A stretch of 64,000 bases of DNA, taken from positions 15,612,428 to 15,676,427 of the forward strand of contig JAOANR010000004.1 in NCBI GenBank assembly GCA_030278955.1, given 5' to 3'. The notes beneath the pieces are model-generated. The model worked only from the letters and a program-made list of their open reading frames with translations, did no database searches and was not told the DNA's origin. Position 1 is the first letter of the stretch. Every line of letters starts with the position of its first letter. Below, piece after piece: positions 33,416 through 46,441 of this stretch. A program made the position numbers and the translations under genes. Origin of the DNA: Hygrophila difformis (Eukaryota > Streptophyta > Magnoliopsida > Lamiales > Acanthaceae).

Positions 33416-33983
33416 TATACTCCTATTAATTTATGAATGTAAATTTATTTTATGTAGCAATGTTCACTATAACAAAATTTTGGGCCACATTTATGTTGAA
33501 TTTAGCTACATAACTTATTATAGTTTATTATTTTTGGTATTTATAAATTTATTAATAGTAAAATCAATATTTAATTAAAAATAACATATCAAACTTGAAT
33601 TTACACATTTGATTAGTATTTTCAGTTGATAAATTAGGATAGTATAGAGTGTTAGTGATGATAACTTTGTAGTCAAAATTTAGGATGTATAGAGAATGTA
33701 TTCCGTTATTTTCTTATATGATTAATATTTATAATTTTCACATATGTATGCTCCAATTCTGTATACCTTTATATTGATAAACTATCTATATTCATTTTAT
33801 TTCATGACGATGTTTGGGATCCGCTTGCTTCCATATATCTAAATCATTTGACTGAATCTTCTAATTGCGTGTAGATTAATTATATGATAACTCATTGTCA
33901 ATCCTGACTATTTAAATTTGCCCCCCCCCCCCCAAAAAAAAAAGAAAAAAAAAGTCGAACCTGGCTCCGCCCTTGTCCACCAC

Positions 33984-34621
33984 GTAAAGAAAATGAATCA
34001 ACACCCTTCACTATCAACTACAGACATTATTTTATTATAAATATTCTTCTCATCATCAATCAATAAAGGTAATAACTTAGCATGATCTGCTTTTATTTAT
34101 TCCTTATTATATAATATGTCTCTTCTAGTATCAATAAGTTATTTGTTTCAGACGTTAAAACTTCATTCGGTACCGGCATTCCAGAGAAAATTTTCAAACT
34201 TATAGAACTTGCAGCAATTAGCCTTTCATTATGAACTTACTTTGATAATTCACAATCACAATTTTCTAACAAAGCTAGATTTATATTTGTTTTTTGTCAA
34301 CTGAAAATATGTTAAAATATAGATTAATGAATTACATCTTGTGTTGTTTAAATGTTACACTTCTACTTTTTGGTTGTTTGGAAATAAGTGTTACATTACC
34401 ATATTTAAAATATTTTTAAGGTTAATAGTTTTTACTAATTGTACTTAAATTATTAATTTTTTATATTCATTTAAATACAAATCAAAAGGAATAAAGTCAA
34501 ATGTGACTTATTTTATTTATTTAATTACTTCAACTAAATAAATTTTATTAACTTACCTTAAATCTTGTGTCATTTCCTAGTGTGACACTTATTATACGGA
34601 GGAAGTATTTCTTAAAAAATA
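33984..34621. other. Intergenic AT-rich DNA
   Basis: No gene seen. TATACGGAGGAAGTA at about 34594-34608 resembles a lone Stowaway end whose partner is not clear. Confidence 0.45.
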
Positions 34622-34881
34622 TTCCCTCCGTCGCACTCAAAGTGTTTCATTTTGAGTTTTTAATATTGTTTATTGATCAACTTTTTCATAATGTTATGGT
34701 AATTTGATACGAAAAAAATATAGTCAAATCCGGTCTTGTTAGATTTGTTTAATCATGTAGTTTTAGAATATATATTTTACATAATTTTTTTATATGTACA
34801 TTTCTATATATTAAATGTTAAACAAATGTATTGGACAACGTGTCCAAAATTTTTGAGACATAAATAATGGGATAGAGGGAA
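34622..34881. mobile_element. Stowaway MITE
   Basis: Ends TTCCCTCCGTCGCACTC and GGGATAGAGGGAA, with TA on both sides. 260 bp, AT-rich, non-coding. Confidence 0.8.
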
Positions 34882-35138
34882 TAGATTAAAAAATTAAATT
34901 TTTCTTCTTTATTTACTGATGGATCTATTCGCAACTATATGATTGTATATTACTTTTAGGAGAAGTGACATTTTTTTGAAAACATAGCCTATATATAGAT
35001 TAATTAATATATACAAATATTTTTTATATATTCATTAATGTATGTTTTAATGATATAAATTCCATAATATACTGCAAATTCCATTTAAATTTTAAATTCC
35101 ATTTTTTTAATAAAAAAACTAAAAATTGTGGGAACATC
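34882..35138. other. Intergenic AT-rich DNA left of the nested stack
   Basis: No feature recognised; it ends at ATATA (35139-35143), the left duplication of the outer solo LTR. Confidence 0.5.
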
Positions 35139-35329
35139 ATATATGTAACACCCCGGTTTTTGGTAACCCATGTCGGGATGTCACCGCCACACCTTTCTAA
35201 CAAGACACGGTTTCTCCGAGCTTACTAAAGAGATGCAAGGCTAGGTATTGTAGTATTTAAAATATTTAAAACAATAAAAAACAACCCATACAATATAAAT
35301 TCAAAAATAATATTATAATTGTAATACCC

Positions 35330-37920
35330 GAGAATTTTCCAACATAAAATAAAATAATAATTAAATAAATAAACAATAAATACAATAAATACCATAAATA
35401 AATAAATCCAGCAAATAAATAAATAAATAAAGATAAGGAAATGAGAAATGAGATTTTACTTAAAAAGGGAATTAAAGGAATTTAATTAAATAAAAAGATG
35501 GACTAAAGGTAAATAAATTATACACCGGAACAGGCCACCAATGAACTCGAGAATTCGAGTTCAAACACCCAATTAGACCCGAGTAAAAACTTAGAAAGAA
35601 AGTAGAAACCTGAAGAGACCCCGAAGATCATAAAACGGGAGCATAGAGGGATAGAAATCCGAAAGAGAGGAGGAAAAGCACGACGGATCGCACGACCCGC
35701 CCGGACCGAAGTCCTGGCGAAGTGGGCGCGGTGGCCGCGCGGTCAATAGGCATTGGGCGCGCCACGACCGCGCCACGCGACAGATTCGCCCGTTGCGTGA
35801 ATCTCTCGCCCGAACGCGGATTTTTCGACTTTCGGTTGAACGTCTTTCGACTCAAGACCCTTAGGGTCAGATTTTGGACGCCCTAGGTCTTAGCTATCTA
35901 TAAATAAGCTCCCTTGGAAGCCCCGAACACTTTTACAAAACCCTACAACTCTCTACACATTTGAAACCCTAAATCCGGAGTCGTCGGAGGCACGAAACCA
36001 AGTCTTGGACTGTTGGACGAAAATTTCAAGATCTCCAGCGTTGTGGTAAGTCCCGATCCAATCCATGTTCAATATATGATTCGAAAACGAATCCTAATCT
36101 TCTCCTTTTCCCTTCTACACCTCGAATTGGATCTAGATCGTAGAACCCGACGAACGGAGAGGAGAAACGGTGGATTGGAAGCCACGCCTTCGAAATAGAC
36201 GATCCCGGACGTTCACAACTGTGTAAGTTAATACTTACATGGTTTTGGGAGTAACTAAAATATTCAAACCTAAAAGTTTAAACAAATCTTTCGTAATCTG
36301 TCAATGTATGTTTTTACCGGCGCAACAGTTTTGACGAATTTTTCCGAACCCTAAAACGACTTCAAACGGAAAAACTTAAAACATGAAAAACGTTCCTAAG
36401 GCTTAGATCTATTTACTGTAAAATGTTCAGAATTTTTAGAGACGATTTGTATGTGAAAACCAACCAAAACCGAACTGCTTGAAACTAGATCTTGAAATTC
36501 TTGACAGAACTTAGGTCCGATCTTGATCACGTTTTTGACATAGGTTTCAGACCGATTCAGATCTTTGGCCGAACATGAAAGTTGTAGATAAATGTCTTAA
36601 GATGATCTCTGTGAAATTTCATCAAATTTGGAGTTGATTTGCTATGGTAGATTGCAATATCTTTAAACTGTGACATACAAAATTCGGACAGATTTGTGTT
36701 TCTGTGAAAATTGGTATTTTTGACCTATTTCGGTATCTCGGATTGAAAATGTTAAAACACGAAAGTTGTAGATCTCGACGTTTCTGAGTCAGTCATGAAA
36801 TTTTGGAATTTTTGGAATTAAATCTAATTTTAGACGAATTTTAGAGTAAACTGTGGTTTACCGGAAATCAAATCTTGAAATCTTGTTGAAACATGGAATT
36901 AACCTTTAGGGTTGAAATAAGTTGAAATATTATTTTTAAATAAATAAAATTGAAATCAGATTTTGGAAGTTAAATCCCCTTACAAACTTGATAAATTAAA
37001 ATTAGGGGTGAGTGCTCTGCAGGGTGCCCCCTAACGATTCACTTCGTGCCTTAATGGACGATGGTGACCCCGCGCGCTAAAATTGAGATATGATATTGCC
37101 AAAACGGCATGAGATACAGAGCCTACACTCTCGAGAATATCCACATGGGTTTCCCGAGGCTCCGAAGTGGTACTGGGTATGGCTGATACGGTTGCGGCCG
37201 CCGGGCTACCGGCTAAACTTGTTGAGATTGCGATGCAATCGTGAAATACTTGAAATACTGAATCTGGGATGTAAGAGGGAAATTTAAATTAAATTAAATT
37301 ATATTTTGTTTTCCAATTAAATTATTTAAATGCTTATTTAAATTATGACTTTTATTTTAGATTATATTAAATGTGTTGTTAAAGGAAGCCCTGAACTGAA
37401 TTATGCAAACTGGATAATTGATTAAATTGGATTGAATTATTTATTTTATTATCATGCTTTATTTAAATATTAAATTAATGACTTTTAAACCCTGCGATCA
37501 TGCATGCGTTAACTTACTCAGCAAGTTGTGCTGACCAAACCATTTTTATTCCTTTTTCTTACAGAGTATGTGGAATGAGCGTGTATGAGCACGATTCATG
37601 CATGGGATTTTGGGAACATTATTTTGTTTTAATTTCGTACATTAGACTATACTATGAACGGGCCTGTTTAACCCGTGTTTTGGCCATGTCGGCCCTATTT
37701 ATATTTTCCGCTGGGATACTATACTAAACAATTATTTCCGCTGCGCTATGATATTATCATTTTCGAATTATATCGTATGGGCTGTTTTGAATGCTTTAAA
37801 TGTTTTAAATACTGCAATACCTAGCCTTGCATCTCTTTAGTAAGCCGGAGAAACCGTGTCTTACTAGGGAGGTGTGGCGGTGACACCCCGACCTGGGTTA
37901 TCAAAAACCGGGGTGTTACA
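35330..37920 (+). repeat. Chromovirus 5' LTR of the array
   Basis: 2591 bp, TGTAATACCCGAG...GGGGTGTTACA, with a TATA box CTATAAATA at 35898-35906 in the promoter position. No target duplication can be checked because the right end of the array is lost. Confidence 0.9.
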
Positions 37921-37923
37921 AGT

Positions 37924-37935
37924 TGGTATCAGAGC
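37924..37935 (+). promoter_or_regulatory. Primer binding site, internal A
   Basis: TGGTATCAGAGC, three bases after the LTR; initiator Met-tRNA type. Confidence 0.93.
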
Positions 37936-38142
37936 TCGGCTATTTTTAAACTATTATTTTTAAACCCTTACTATTTTTAAACTACTATTAATATTTTGAC
38001 TATTATTTTAAATTTTAAAGTATTATTTCCATGGAAAATTTTTATTTTTTTAAAACCCATGGAAAAAAAAAATATATATATGGTGCATTAAATTATTTTT
38101 GGGGGGATCATCATTTGCATTTGCATATTGCATCTCTTCTAT

Positions 38143-38211
38143 GAACTTAGGATCTTGGCGAATTTGAACTTAGAATCTTGGCGAAATTGAACTTAGAATC
38201 TTGGCGAATAT
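38143..38211 (+). repeat. 23-bp minisatellite in the element leader, 3 copies
   Basis: Unit GAACTTAGAATCTTGGCGAA plus three bases, just upstream of the accessory ORF. The sister copy at 45922-46080 has about 7 units. Confidence 0.88.
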
Positions 38212-38237
38212 TAACGTAGAGCTCTTGCTTGCGCTAG

Positions 38238-38573
38238 ATGGCTAGTCAAGACATGATGCAGTTGATGATCAGGATGATGAGCGTTCATCTTGATTCCCAC
38301 CAAACCCTAGAGCAAATGAAGTACCGTATGGCTTAATTGGAGGCCAATTTGCACCACATGGGCAACTTGAGAGAGGCGGATCACCACCGCATAAACCAAC
38401 TCGAACGCCAAGTCCAAACCCTCACTACACAAAACCTAATATTGAAAGAACACATCGATGCTCATGGACAAGACTTGAACACTATCTTTGACGATCTACT
38501 GCCGCCGAGTTCGGAGGAGGAAGACCCGGAGGAGGATTCTGCTACCCCACCGGAGGACGTCTTGAGACGCTAG
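38238..38573 (+). pseudogene. Accessory ORF between primer site and gag (internal A), one stop
   Basis: 111 codons, MASQDMMQLMIRMMSVHLDS at the start. It has a Leu/Ile heptad region (INQLERQVQTLTTQNLILKE) and an acidic end (PPSSEEEDPEEDSATPPEDV). A TAA at codon 33 (38334-38336) is shared with internal B, so it predates the duplication. The counterpart in the element at 49075-60055 (56766-57236) is intact and has the same layout. No known domain; a nucleic-acid or Gag partner is only a guess. Confidence 0.65.
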
Positions 38574-38884
38574 AGATTCTATTTTTAAATACTATTTTGC
38601 TAGGAAAATATTTCTACCTTTGTACTAAAATTTCTTTTGAGATAATAAAATGCCCGATTTATTTATAATAAATCGAAAAAAAAACGGACAGATATGTCCG
38701 TACGAAAAAAAAAACAAACCAAAACAAAATAAAACAAATCAAAATAAAACCCCGAAGCGTACGACGCTTCTTAGATTCAATCGAGCACCACATGCTAAAA
38801 TTACAAAAACGCATATGCATTTATAGAAATTGCTTAGCCTATATGTTAAATTTACAAGTCCTAATCCACCCTATTTGTACCAGA

Positions 38885-41800
38885 ATGGCACCCAGAGGAA
38901 GAGGAAGATGAAGAACCCAAACCGCTCCCCAAACCACTACTGAAACACCTACCGAAATACCTACAAATGTCACGGAACCGGCCCAACCTGTAGAGGAACA
39001 ACCCCAAGGTGCGCAGGACGCCCCCGCACCGAACAACGTGGGCAATCGTCTTCGGACGATAGAGGAGGTTTTGATTGCGCTAGGGAACGCGCAAGACAAC
39101 CAAGGCCAAGCTGCGGCGGTACCTCTGCCCCAAGCTCGCCCTAACTATCTGGCTATGGTGAACCCCTACTAGCCACCCCACTATGCTGGTGAGGAGGATC
39201 CAGCCAAATTGGAGGAATGGATCCGGACCTTCGACAAACTGCTGGGAGCAGTTAAATGTCCGGAAGGAGAAAGGGTGCATGTCGCCTCATACTACTTGGG
39301 AGGCGAAGCTGACGACTGGTGGCAGGCGACACAAGCCAAACTGACGGAGGATGACGGGCCCTTCTCATGGGCGGAAATGATGGAGATGCTCAGGGATCGA
39401 TTCTATCCCCTGGGTACCAAATCAGCGATGTACGAAGAGTTCCTGTCGCTGAAGCAAGGAGGCCAAACTGTGCAAGAATACTACACACGCTTCAAGGAGC
39501 TGGTGAGATTCGCACCAAGGCTAGTGCCCACTGATGCAGAGAAGGCACAAAAGTTCGAGATGGGACTGAACCTGTCTGTTCGGGAGGTGATCGCGGGGGT
39601 GCACTACCCCGACCTGCAAGCTGTATATGACCGCGCCGTGGCGGTAGCTCGTGTGCAGCAACTGAAGAGAAGGGTGAGTGGGGAGTCCAGCAGGGGTCCC
39701 CAAGATAAGAGAAACCCGGACTCGAGAAGCGAGAACAACACTGGAAGGAACGAACAGCGGAGAGGGCCGAATAGGCCCCAACAAAACAACAATGGGAGGA
39801 GGTTCAACCAGGAAGATCCGGTACCACCCTGCCCAAGATGTGGACGACCCCATCTGGCGAGGGGATGCCCGCAACAGGGTGCCTGCTACCGATGTGGTCG
39901 AATAGGTCACGTTCGACGGGATTGCCGAACCAGGGTCGAGAACATAACGAGAAGGGACGATTTGGTCACGGGGCAAGAACAGCCTCAAAATCAAAATGGG
40001 CGGAACGGAAATAACAAGGGGTACAGACCCCCTCAAAATAGGCCGCAGAACCAAAATCAGAACCAACGACCTCCGCCCCCTCAGAACCAAAACCAACAGC
40101 AAAATCAGCAGCCGAATGCGAATCAGCAGGGCAATCAGGGACCCCTATGGGGAGGCTTAACGTGGTTAATCAAGCGGACGTGCCTGCTCAAGGAGAAGTG
40201 ATGGCAGGTACATTTCATGTTTTGAATACGCCCCTTAGAATTCTATTTGATTCTGGAGCTAGTTGCTCAATTATAGCATCAAGAATAGTGCCTAAGTTAG
40301 ATCTACCTAAGTGCGAGAGAATTAGCTTAGGAATTCAATTGCCTTCTGGAGAAGTAGTATCTTGCTCTAAACGATATAACGGAATTCCTATAGTGATAAA
40401 GAACGTAGAATTCTTCGCGAACTTAGTAGAATTTAACTTAAGAGACTTTGACATCATACTGGGGATGGATTGGTTATCCCAGTATAAGGCGGTGATCGAA
40501 TGCCAAAAGCAAAAGATCACCTTGTCAAAAAAGTAGGGGAAAGAGAGTTATCTTTTACTCTCAGCCCCCTAAGAAGAGTAACAAAATCGTTAGTGCACTT
40601 AAACTAAGTAACTTGATGCGTAAGGGGTATGAACTATATGCGTGCTACGTGCACAACCTTGAGGCGGAAGAGAACAAGGTTGATAGCATACCAGTGGTAA
40701 GAGAATACCCGGATGTGTTTCCCGAAGACATCCCGGGCATGCCACCTGAGAGGGATCTTGAATTCACTATAGATCTCATTCCGGGCACAGAGCCTGTCTT
40801 AAAAGCTCCGTACCGGATGGCACCACTGGAAATGAATGAGTTAAAAGACCAACTCGAGGAGCTGTTAGGAAAAGGATATATAAGGTCGAGTACTTCCCCC
40901 TGGGGAGCACCGGTTTTATTCGTTAAGAAGAAAGACGGAGGACTACGTCTTTGCATAGATTACCGAGGATTAAACCAAGTGACCATCAAGAATAAATACC
41001 CTTTGCCGAGAATAGAGGATCTATTTGATCAACTGAAGGGAGCTTCAGTATTCTCGAAGATTGACTTACGATCTGGGTATCACCAGCTGAGAATTGCCGA
41101 GAAAGACATTCCGAAGACGGCGTTTCGAACTCGGTATGGTCACTACGAGTTCACAGTGTTATCCTTTGGGTTAACAAATGCTCCGGCAATGTTCATGAAC
41201 CTCATGAACAATGTATTTCGAGAGCTGTTAGATCAGTGCGTAGTGGTGTTCATTGATGACATCCTGATCTGCTCGAAAAACGAGGAGGAGCATGCCCAGC
41301 ACTTGCACCAAGTGTTAGGGACCTTGCGAAAGAATCAGCTATACGGCAAACTGTCCAAATGCGATTTTTGGTTGAAGGAGGTAGCATTTCTTGGACATAT
41401 AATATCCGCTGATGGAGTTTCAGTGGATCCGGCAAAAGTTTCTGCTGTAACGGAATGGGCAACTCCCAAGAGCCAAACCGAGATAAGGAGTTTCCTTGGC
41501 TTAGCCGGGTACTATAGACGGTTCGTGAAGGATTTTTCTAAAATCGCACGACCTTTAACCCAGCTACTTAAGAAGGGAGTAAAATACGTGTGGACAGAGG
41601 CTTGTGAGACAGCGTTTCAAGAGCTGAAGAAACGACTCACAACCACACCCGTATTAACACTACCATCAGAGAATGGTGACTTCGAAGTTTACAGCGATGC
41701 TTCGAAGGAAGGTTTAGGTTGTGTTTTGATGCAAGACTCGAGAGTCGTAGCGTATGCATCACGCCAACTGAAACCTCACGAGGAGAATTATCCGACACAT

Positions 41801-43615
41801 GACCTGGAGTTGGCAGCGGTCATTTTCGCTCTAAAGATATGGAGACATTATCTTTATGGGCGGAAGTGTCGAATGTTCACCGACCACAAGAGCTTGAAAT
41901 ATATATTAACTCAGAAGGAGTTGAATTTGAGACAGCGAAGGTGGTTGGAACTTATTAAAGACTACGATTTAGAGATAGCATACCACGAGGGGAAGGCGAA
42001 TGTGGTAGCCGATGCCCTAAGTCGGAAAACCCAACACGTGACAAACTCGTTGGTAATTCCGCCGGCATTGTACATGGAGTTGGCATGATTGGAATTAGAA
42101 CTTGTGCATCCTGGCACAGTGAGTGAAACGATCAACGCCATGGTCGTAGAAACTCCAATATTGGACGAGATTAAGCTCGCCCAACCGGGCGATGCGAAAC
42201 TCGAGAAGATAAGGGGGTATATTGCCGAAGGAAAGGCAATAGGATTTGCTCTCCATGAGGATGGAAGCATTAGTTTCAAAGGGAGATGGTGCGTGCCCCT
42301 TAAATGTGCCGAGTTGAAGCAAAGGTTGATGGAGGAAGGGCACAACACGCCATATTCCGTACATCCCGGAGGTGACAAGCTATACAAAGATCTGAAGAAG
42401 ATCTATTGGTGGCCGGGAATGAAGAAGGAAGTGGCAAATTTCGTGGCGAAATGTCTCACCCGCCAAAAGGTTAAGGCAGTGCGACATAAACCCCTAGGAC
42501 TGATGCAACCACTAGAGATTCCAAGTTGGAAGTGGGATAGCATCTCAATGGATTTTGTCTCGGGATTACCCCGATCACCTAAAGGCATGAACAAGATTTG
42601 GGTGATTGTGGATAGGCTAACGAAGACAGCCATATTTATCCCAATGAAAGACACGTGGACTATGGACCAATTGGCCCGAGCCTACATTGATAATGTGGTA
42701 CGACGTCATGGAGTACCACATGACATCATTTCCGATAGAGACAGTAGATTTGTCTCTCACTTTTGGACGGAGTTACAAAAGGCTCTCGGTACTCAAATCA
42801 AAATGAGCACCGCATTCCACCCGATGACGGATGGTCAAACCGAGAGAACAATCCAAATACTAGAAGACATGCTGAGAGCATGCGTGTTGGAATTTAAGGG
42901 AAATTGGGAATCCCATTTACCCTTAATCGAATTCTCTTATAATAATAGCTACCATGCTAGCATTGGCATGGCACCTTTCGAGGCGTTGTATGGACGAAAG
43001 TGCCGAAGCCCGTTGAGCTGGGAAGAAAACGATAAGTCAGTGGTAGTGGGACCACAACTTATCGAAGACATGGCTCAACAAATCAAGGTGATTCAAGGAA
43101 AAATGAAAGCCGCACAAGACCGTCAAAAGAGTTATGCCGACGTGAGACGACGAGACCTAGAATTTCAAATGGGAGATAGGGTCATGCTAAAGATATCACC
43201 CATGAAGGGGGTGATGCGCTTTGGCAAACGAGGGAAGTTGAGTCCTCGATACATAGGTCCTTACGAGATTCTAGAACGAGTCGGAAATTTAGCCTACCGA
43301 CTGGCTTTACCGCCACAACTAGATCGAGTTCATAATGTCTTCCATGTCTCACAACTAAAGAAGTATGTGCCGGACCCGACACATGTACTTCAACCGGAGA
43401 TAATTGAGCTCGATGAAGATTTGACTTATGAAGAAGTCCCAGTGCGTATTCTCGACACTAAGGAACGAGTAACGAGGAACAAAACCGTCAAAATGATCAA
43501 GGTTCTTTGGTCAAACCACGAAAGTGAGACGGCAACTTGGGAAGTGGAATCCGACATGAGAAAATGCTACCCGACATTGTTCCAAACTGATACCGACACA
43601 GTTATGGGGTCATAA
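38885..43615 (+). pseudogene. Ty3 chromovirus gag-pol, internal A (broken)
   Basis: Starts MAPRGRGR. Breaks: TGA 38909-38911, TAG 39170-39172 (CAG in internal B), a one-base loss near 40142, TAG 40534-40536 (shared with B), TGA 42086-42088. Domains: retrotransposon gag (WIRTFDKLLGAVKCPEGERV), CCHC knuckle CYRCGRIGHVRRDC, protease [13 protein letters not shown] with [14 protein letters not shown] and FIDDILIC, RNase H with [18 protein letters not shown], integrase with [14 protein letters not shown] and DSRFVSHFW, and a C-terminal chromodomain (VKMIKVLWSNHESETATWEV). The integrase zinc finger reads CLTRQK where the intact relative has CITCQK, so a zinc ligand is lost. Confidence 0.93.
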
Positions 43616-43625
43616 CTGCAATCTT

Positions 43626-43916
43626 AAGGGGGAGAGGATGTCATACCACCTATTTTTCGCACATCTTTGTAAACTGATGTCATACCACCTATTTTTCGCA
43701 CATCTTTGTAAACTGATGTCATACCACCTATTTTTCGCACATCTTTGTAAACTTTTGAACTACGTTATGGCTTGATCCCTTCACCGGGTACGTAGGCAGC
43801 TTAGAAGTTTTGATTCTAAGTTCAATCACAAAATAACAAAACAAACAAAAGACCTTAGCACGAGAAAGGCCGTAACACAACTTCGAGGACGAAGTTGATT
43901 CTTAAGGAGGGTAGAC
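43626..43916 (+). promoter_or_regulatory. Double polypurine tract region between pol and LTR
   Basis: Outer tract AAGGGGGAGAGGA (43626-43638) is followed directly by TGTCATACCACC, an LTR-like start. The inner tract AAGGAGGGTAGAC (43904-43916) is followed by the real LTR start TGTAATACC. Between them are three tandem copies of a 39-bp unit (43639-43677, 43678-43716, 43717-43752 partial) and the TTCGAGGACGAAGTTGA palindromic motif. Confidence 0.85.
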
Positions 43917-45685
43917 TGTAATACCGAGAATTTTCCAACATAAAATAAAACAATAATTAAATAAATAAACAATAAATTCAATAAATACCACAAATAAATA
44001 AATCCAACAAATAAATAAATAAATAAAGATAAGGAAATGAGAAATGAGATTTTACTTAAAAAGGGAATTAAAGGAATTTAATTAAATAAAAAGATGAACT
44101 AAAGGTAAATAAATTATACATCGGAACACGGCACCAATGAACTCGAGAATTCGAGTTCAAACACCCAATTAGACCCGAGTAAAAACTTAGAAAGAAAGTA
44201 GAAACCTGAAGAGACCCCGAAGATCATAAAACGAAAGCATAGAGGGATAGAAATCCGAAAGAGAGGAGGAAAAGCACGACGGATCGCACGACCCGCCCGG
44301 ACCGAAGTCCAGGCGAAGTCGGCGCGGTGGCCGCGCGGTCAATAGGCATTGGGCGCGCCACGACCGCGCCACGCGACAGATTCGCCCGTTGCGTGAATCT
44401 CTCGCCCGAACGCGGATTTTTCGACTCAAGACCCTTAGAGTCAGATTTTGGACGCCCTAGGTCTTAGCTATCTATAAATAAGCTCCCTTGGAAGCCCCGA
44501 ACACTTTTACAAAACCCTACAACTCTCTATACATTCGAAACCCTAAATCCGGAGTCGTCGGAGGCACGAAACCAAGGCTTGGACTGTTGGACGAAAATTT
44601 CAAGATCTCCAGTGTTGTGGTAAGTCCCGATCCAATCCATGTTCAATATATGATTCGAAAACGAATCCTAATCTTCTCCTTTTCCCTTCTACACCTCGAA
44701 TTGGATCTAGATCGTAGAACCCGACGAACGGAGAGGAGAAACGGTGGACTGGAAGCCACACCTTCGAAATAGACGATCCCGGACGTTCACAACTCTGTAA
44801 GTTAATACTTACATGGTTTTGGGAGTAACTAAAATATTCAAACCTAAAAGTTTAAACAAATCTTTCGTAATCTGTCAATGTATGTTTTTACCGGCGCAAC
44901 AGTTTTGACGAATTTTTCCGAACCCTAAAACAACTTCAAACGGAAAAACTTAAAACATGAAAAACGTTCCTAAGGCTTAGATCTATTTACTGTAAAATTT
45001 TCAGAATTTTTAGAGACGATTTGTATGTGAAAACCAACCGAAACCGAACTGCTTGAAACTAGATCTTGAAATTCTTGACAGAACTTAGGTCCGATCTTGA
45101 TCACGTTTTTGACATAGGTTTCAGACCGATTTAGATCTTTGACCGAACATGAAAGTTGTAGATAAATGTCTTAAGATGGTCTCTGTGAAATTTCATCAAA
45201 TTTGGAGTTGATTTGCTATGGTAGATTGCAATATCTTTAAACTGTGACATACAAAATTCGGACAGATTTGTGTTTCTGTGAAAATTGGTGTTTTTGACCT
45301 ATTTTGGTATCTCGGATTGAAAATGTTAAAACACGAAAGTTGTAGATCTCGACGTTTCTGAGTCAGTCGTGAAATTTTGGAATTTTTGGAATTAAATCTG
45401 ATTTTAGACGAATTTTAGAGTAAACTGTGGTTTACCGGAAATCAAATCTTGAAATCTTGTTGAAACATGGAATTAACCTTTAGGGTTGAAATAAGTTGAA
45501 ATATTATTTTTAAAAAATAAAATTGAAATCAGATTTTGGAAGTTAAATCCCCTTACAAACTTGATAAATTAAAATACTGCAATACCTAGCCTTGCATCTC
45601 TTTAGTAAGCCGGAGAAACCGTGTCTTACTAGGGAGGTGTGGCGGTGACACCCCGACCTGGGTTATCAAAAACTGGGGTGTTACA
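43917..45685 (+). repeat. Middle LTR of the array, internally deleted
   Basis: 1769 bp. It matches the 5' LTR but lacks about 0.8 kb. The break joins TAAATTAAAAT to ACTGCAATACC, near a short AAAT-type microhomology. Confidence 0.9.
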
Positions 45686-45688
45686 AGT

Positions 45689-45700
45689 TGGTATCAGAGC
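45689..45700 (+). promoter_or_regulatory. Primer binding site, internal B
   Basis: TGGTATCAGAGC, same spacing from the LTR as in internal A. Confidence 0.92.
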
Positions 45701-45827
45701 CCGGCTATTTTTAAACTATTATTTTTAAACCCTTACTATTTTTAAACTACTATTAATATTTTGACTATTATTTTAAATTTTAAAGTATTATTTCCATGGA
45801 AAATTTTTATTTTTTTAAAACCCATGG

Positions 45828-45862
<35 letters not shown>

Positions 45863-45921
45863 TGCATTAAATTATTTTTGGGGGGATCATCATTTGCATT
45901 TGCATATTGCATCTCTTCTAT

Positions 45922-46080
45922 GAACTTAGGATCTTGGCGAATTTGAACTTAGAATCTTGGCGAATTTGAACCTAGAATCCTGGCGAATTTGAACTTAGAA
46001 TCTTGGCGAATTTGAACCTAGAATCTTGGCGAATTTGAACTTAGAATCTTGGCGAAATTGAACTTAGAATCTTGGCGAAT
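45922..46080 (+). repeat. 23-bp minisatellite in the element leader, about 7 copies
   Basis: Same unit as at 38143-38211, with alternating ACTTAG and ACCTAG variants. The alternation suggests growth by two-unit steps. An (AT)n run lies just upstream at about 45830-45860. Confidence 0.88.
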
Positions 46081-46108
46081 ATTAACGTAGATCTCTTGCT
46101 TGCGCTAG

Positions 46109-46441
46109 ATGGCTAGTCAAGACATGATGCAGTTGATGATCAGGATGATGAGCGTTCATCTTGATTCCCACCAAACCCTAGAGCAAATGAAGTACCGTAT
46201 GGCTTAATTGGAGGCCAATTTGCACCACATGGGCAACTTGAGAGAGGCGGATCACCACCGCCTAAACCAACTCGAACGCCAAGTCCAAACCCTCACTACA
46301 CAAAACCTAATACTGAAAGAACACATCGATGCTCATGGACAAGACTTGAACACTATCTTTGACGATCTGCCGCCGAGTTAGGAGGAGGAAGACCCGGAGG
46401 AGGATTCTGCAACCCCACCGGAGGACGTCTTGAGACGCTAG
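46109..46441 (+). pseudogene. Accessory ORF before gag (internal B), two stops
   Basis: 110-codon frame equal to 38238-38573, with the shared TAA (46205-46207) and an additional TAG (46379-46381, TCG in internal A). Confidence 0.6.

Larger units (their letters stand above)
24391..33975. mobile_element. Old hAT-like element split by a Sirevirus
   Basis: A perfect 8-bp repeat, TCCACCAC (24383-24390, 33976-33983), flanks GAGTGGCGGAGCAACGTT on the left and, inverted, CAAGGGCGGAGCCAGGTT on the right. A G run (24415-24432) and a C run (33921-33934) sit symmetrically inside the ends. Without the Sirevirus the element is about 0.67 kb and non-coding. Confidence 0.7.

Noticed and set aside
38143..38211. 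Regular short repeats resembling a CRISPR array
   Set aside because: Units are directly adjacent without unique spacers, in a plant retroelement leader.
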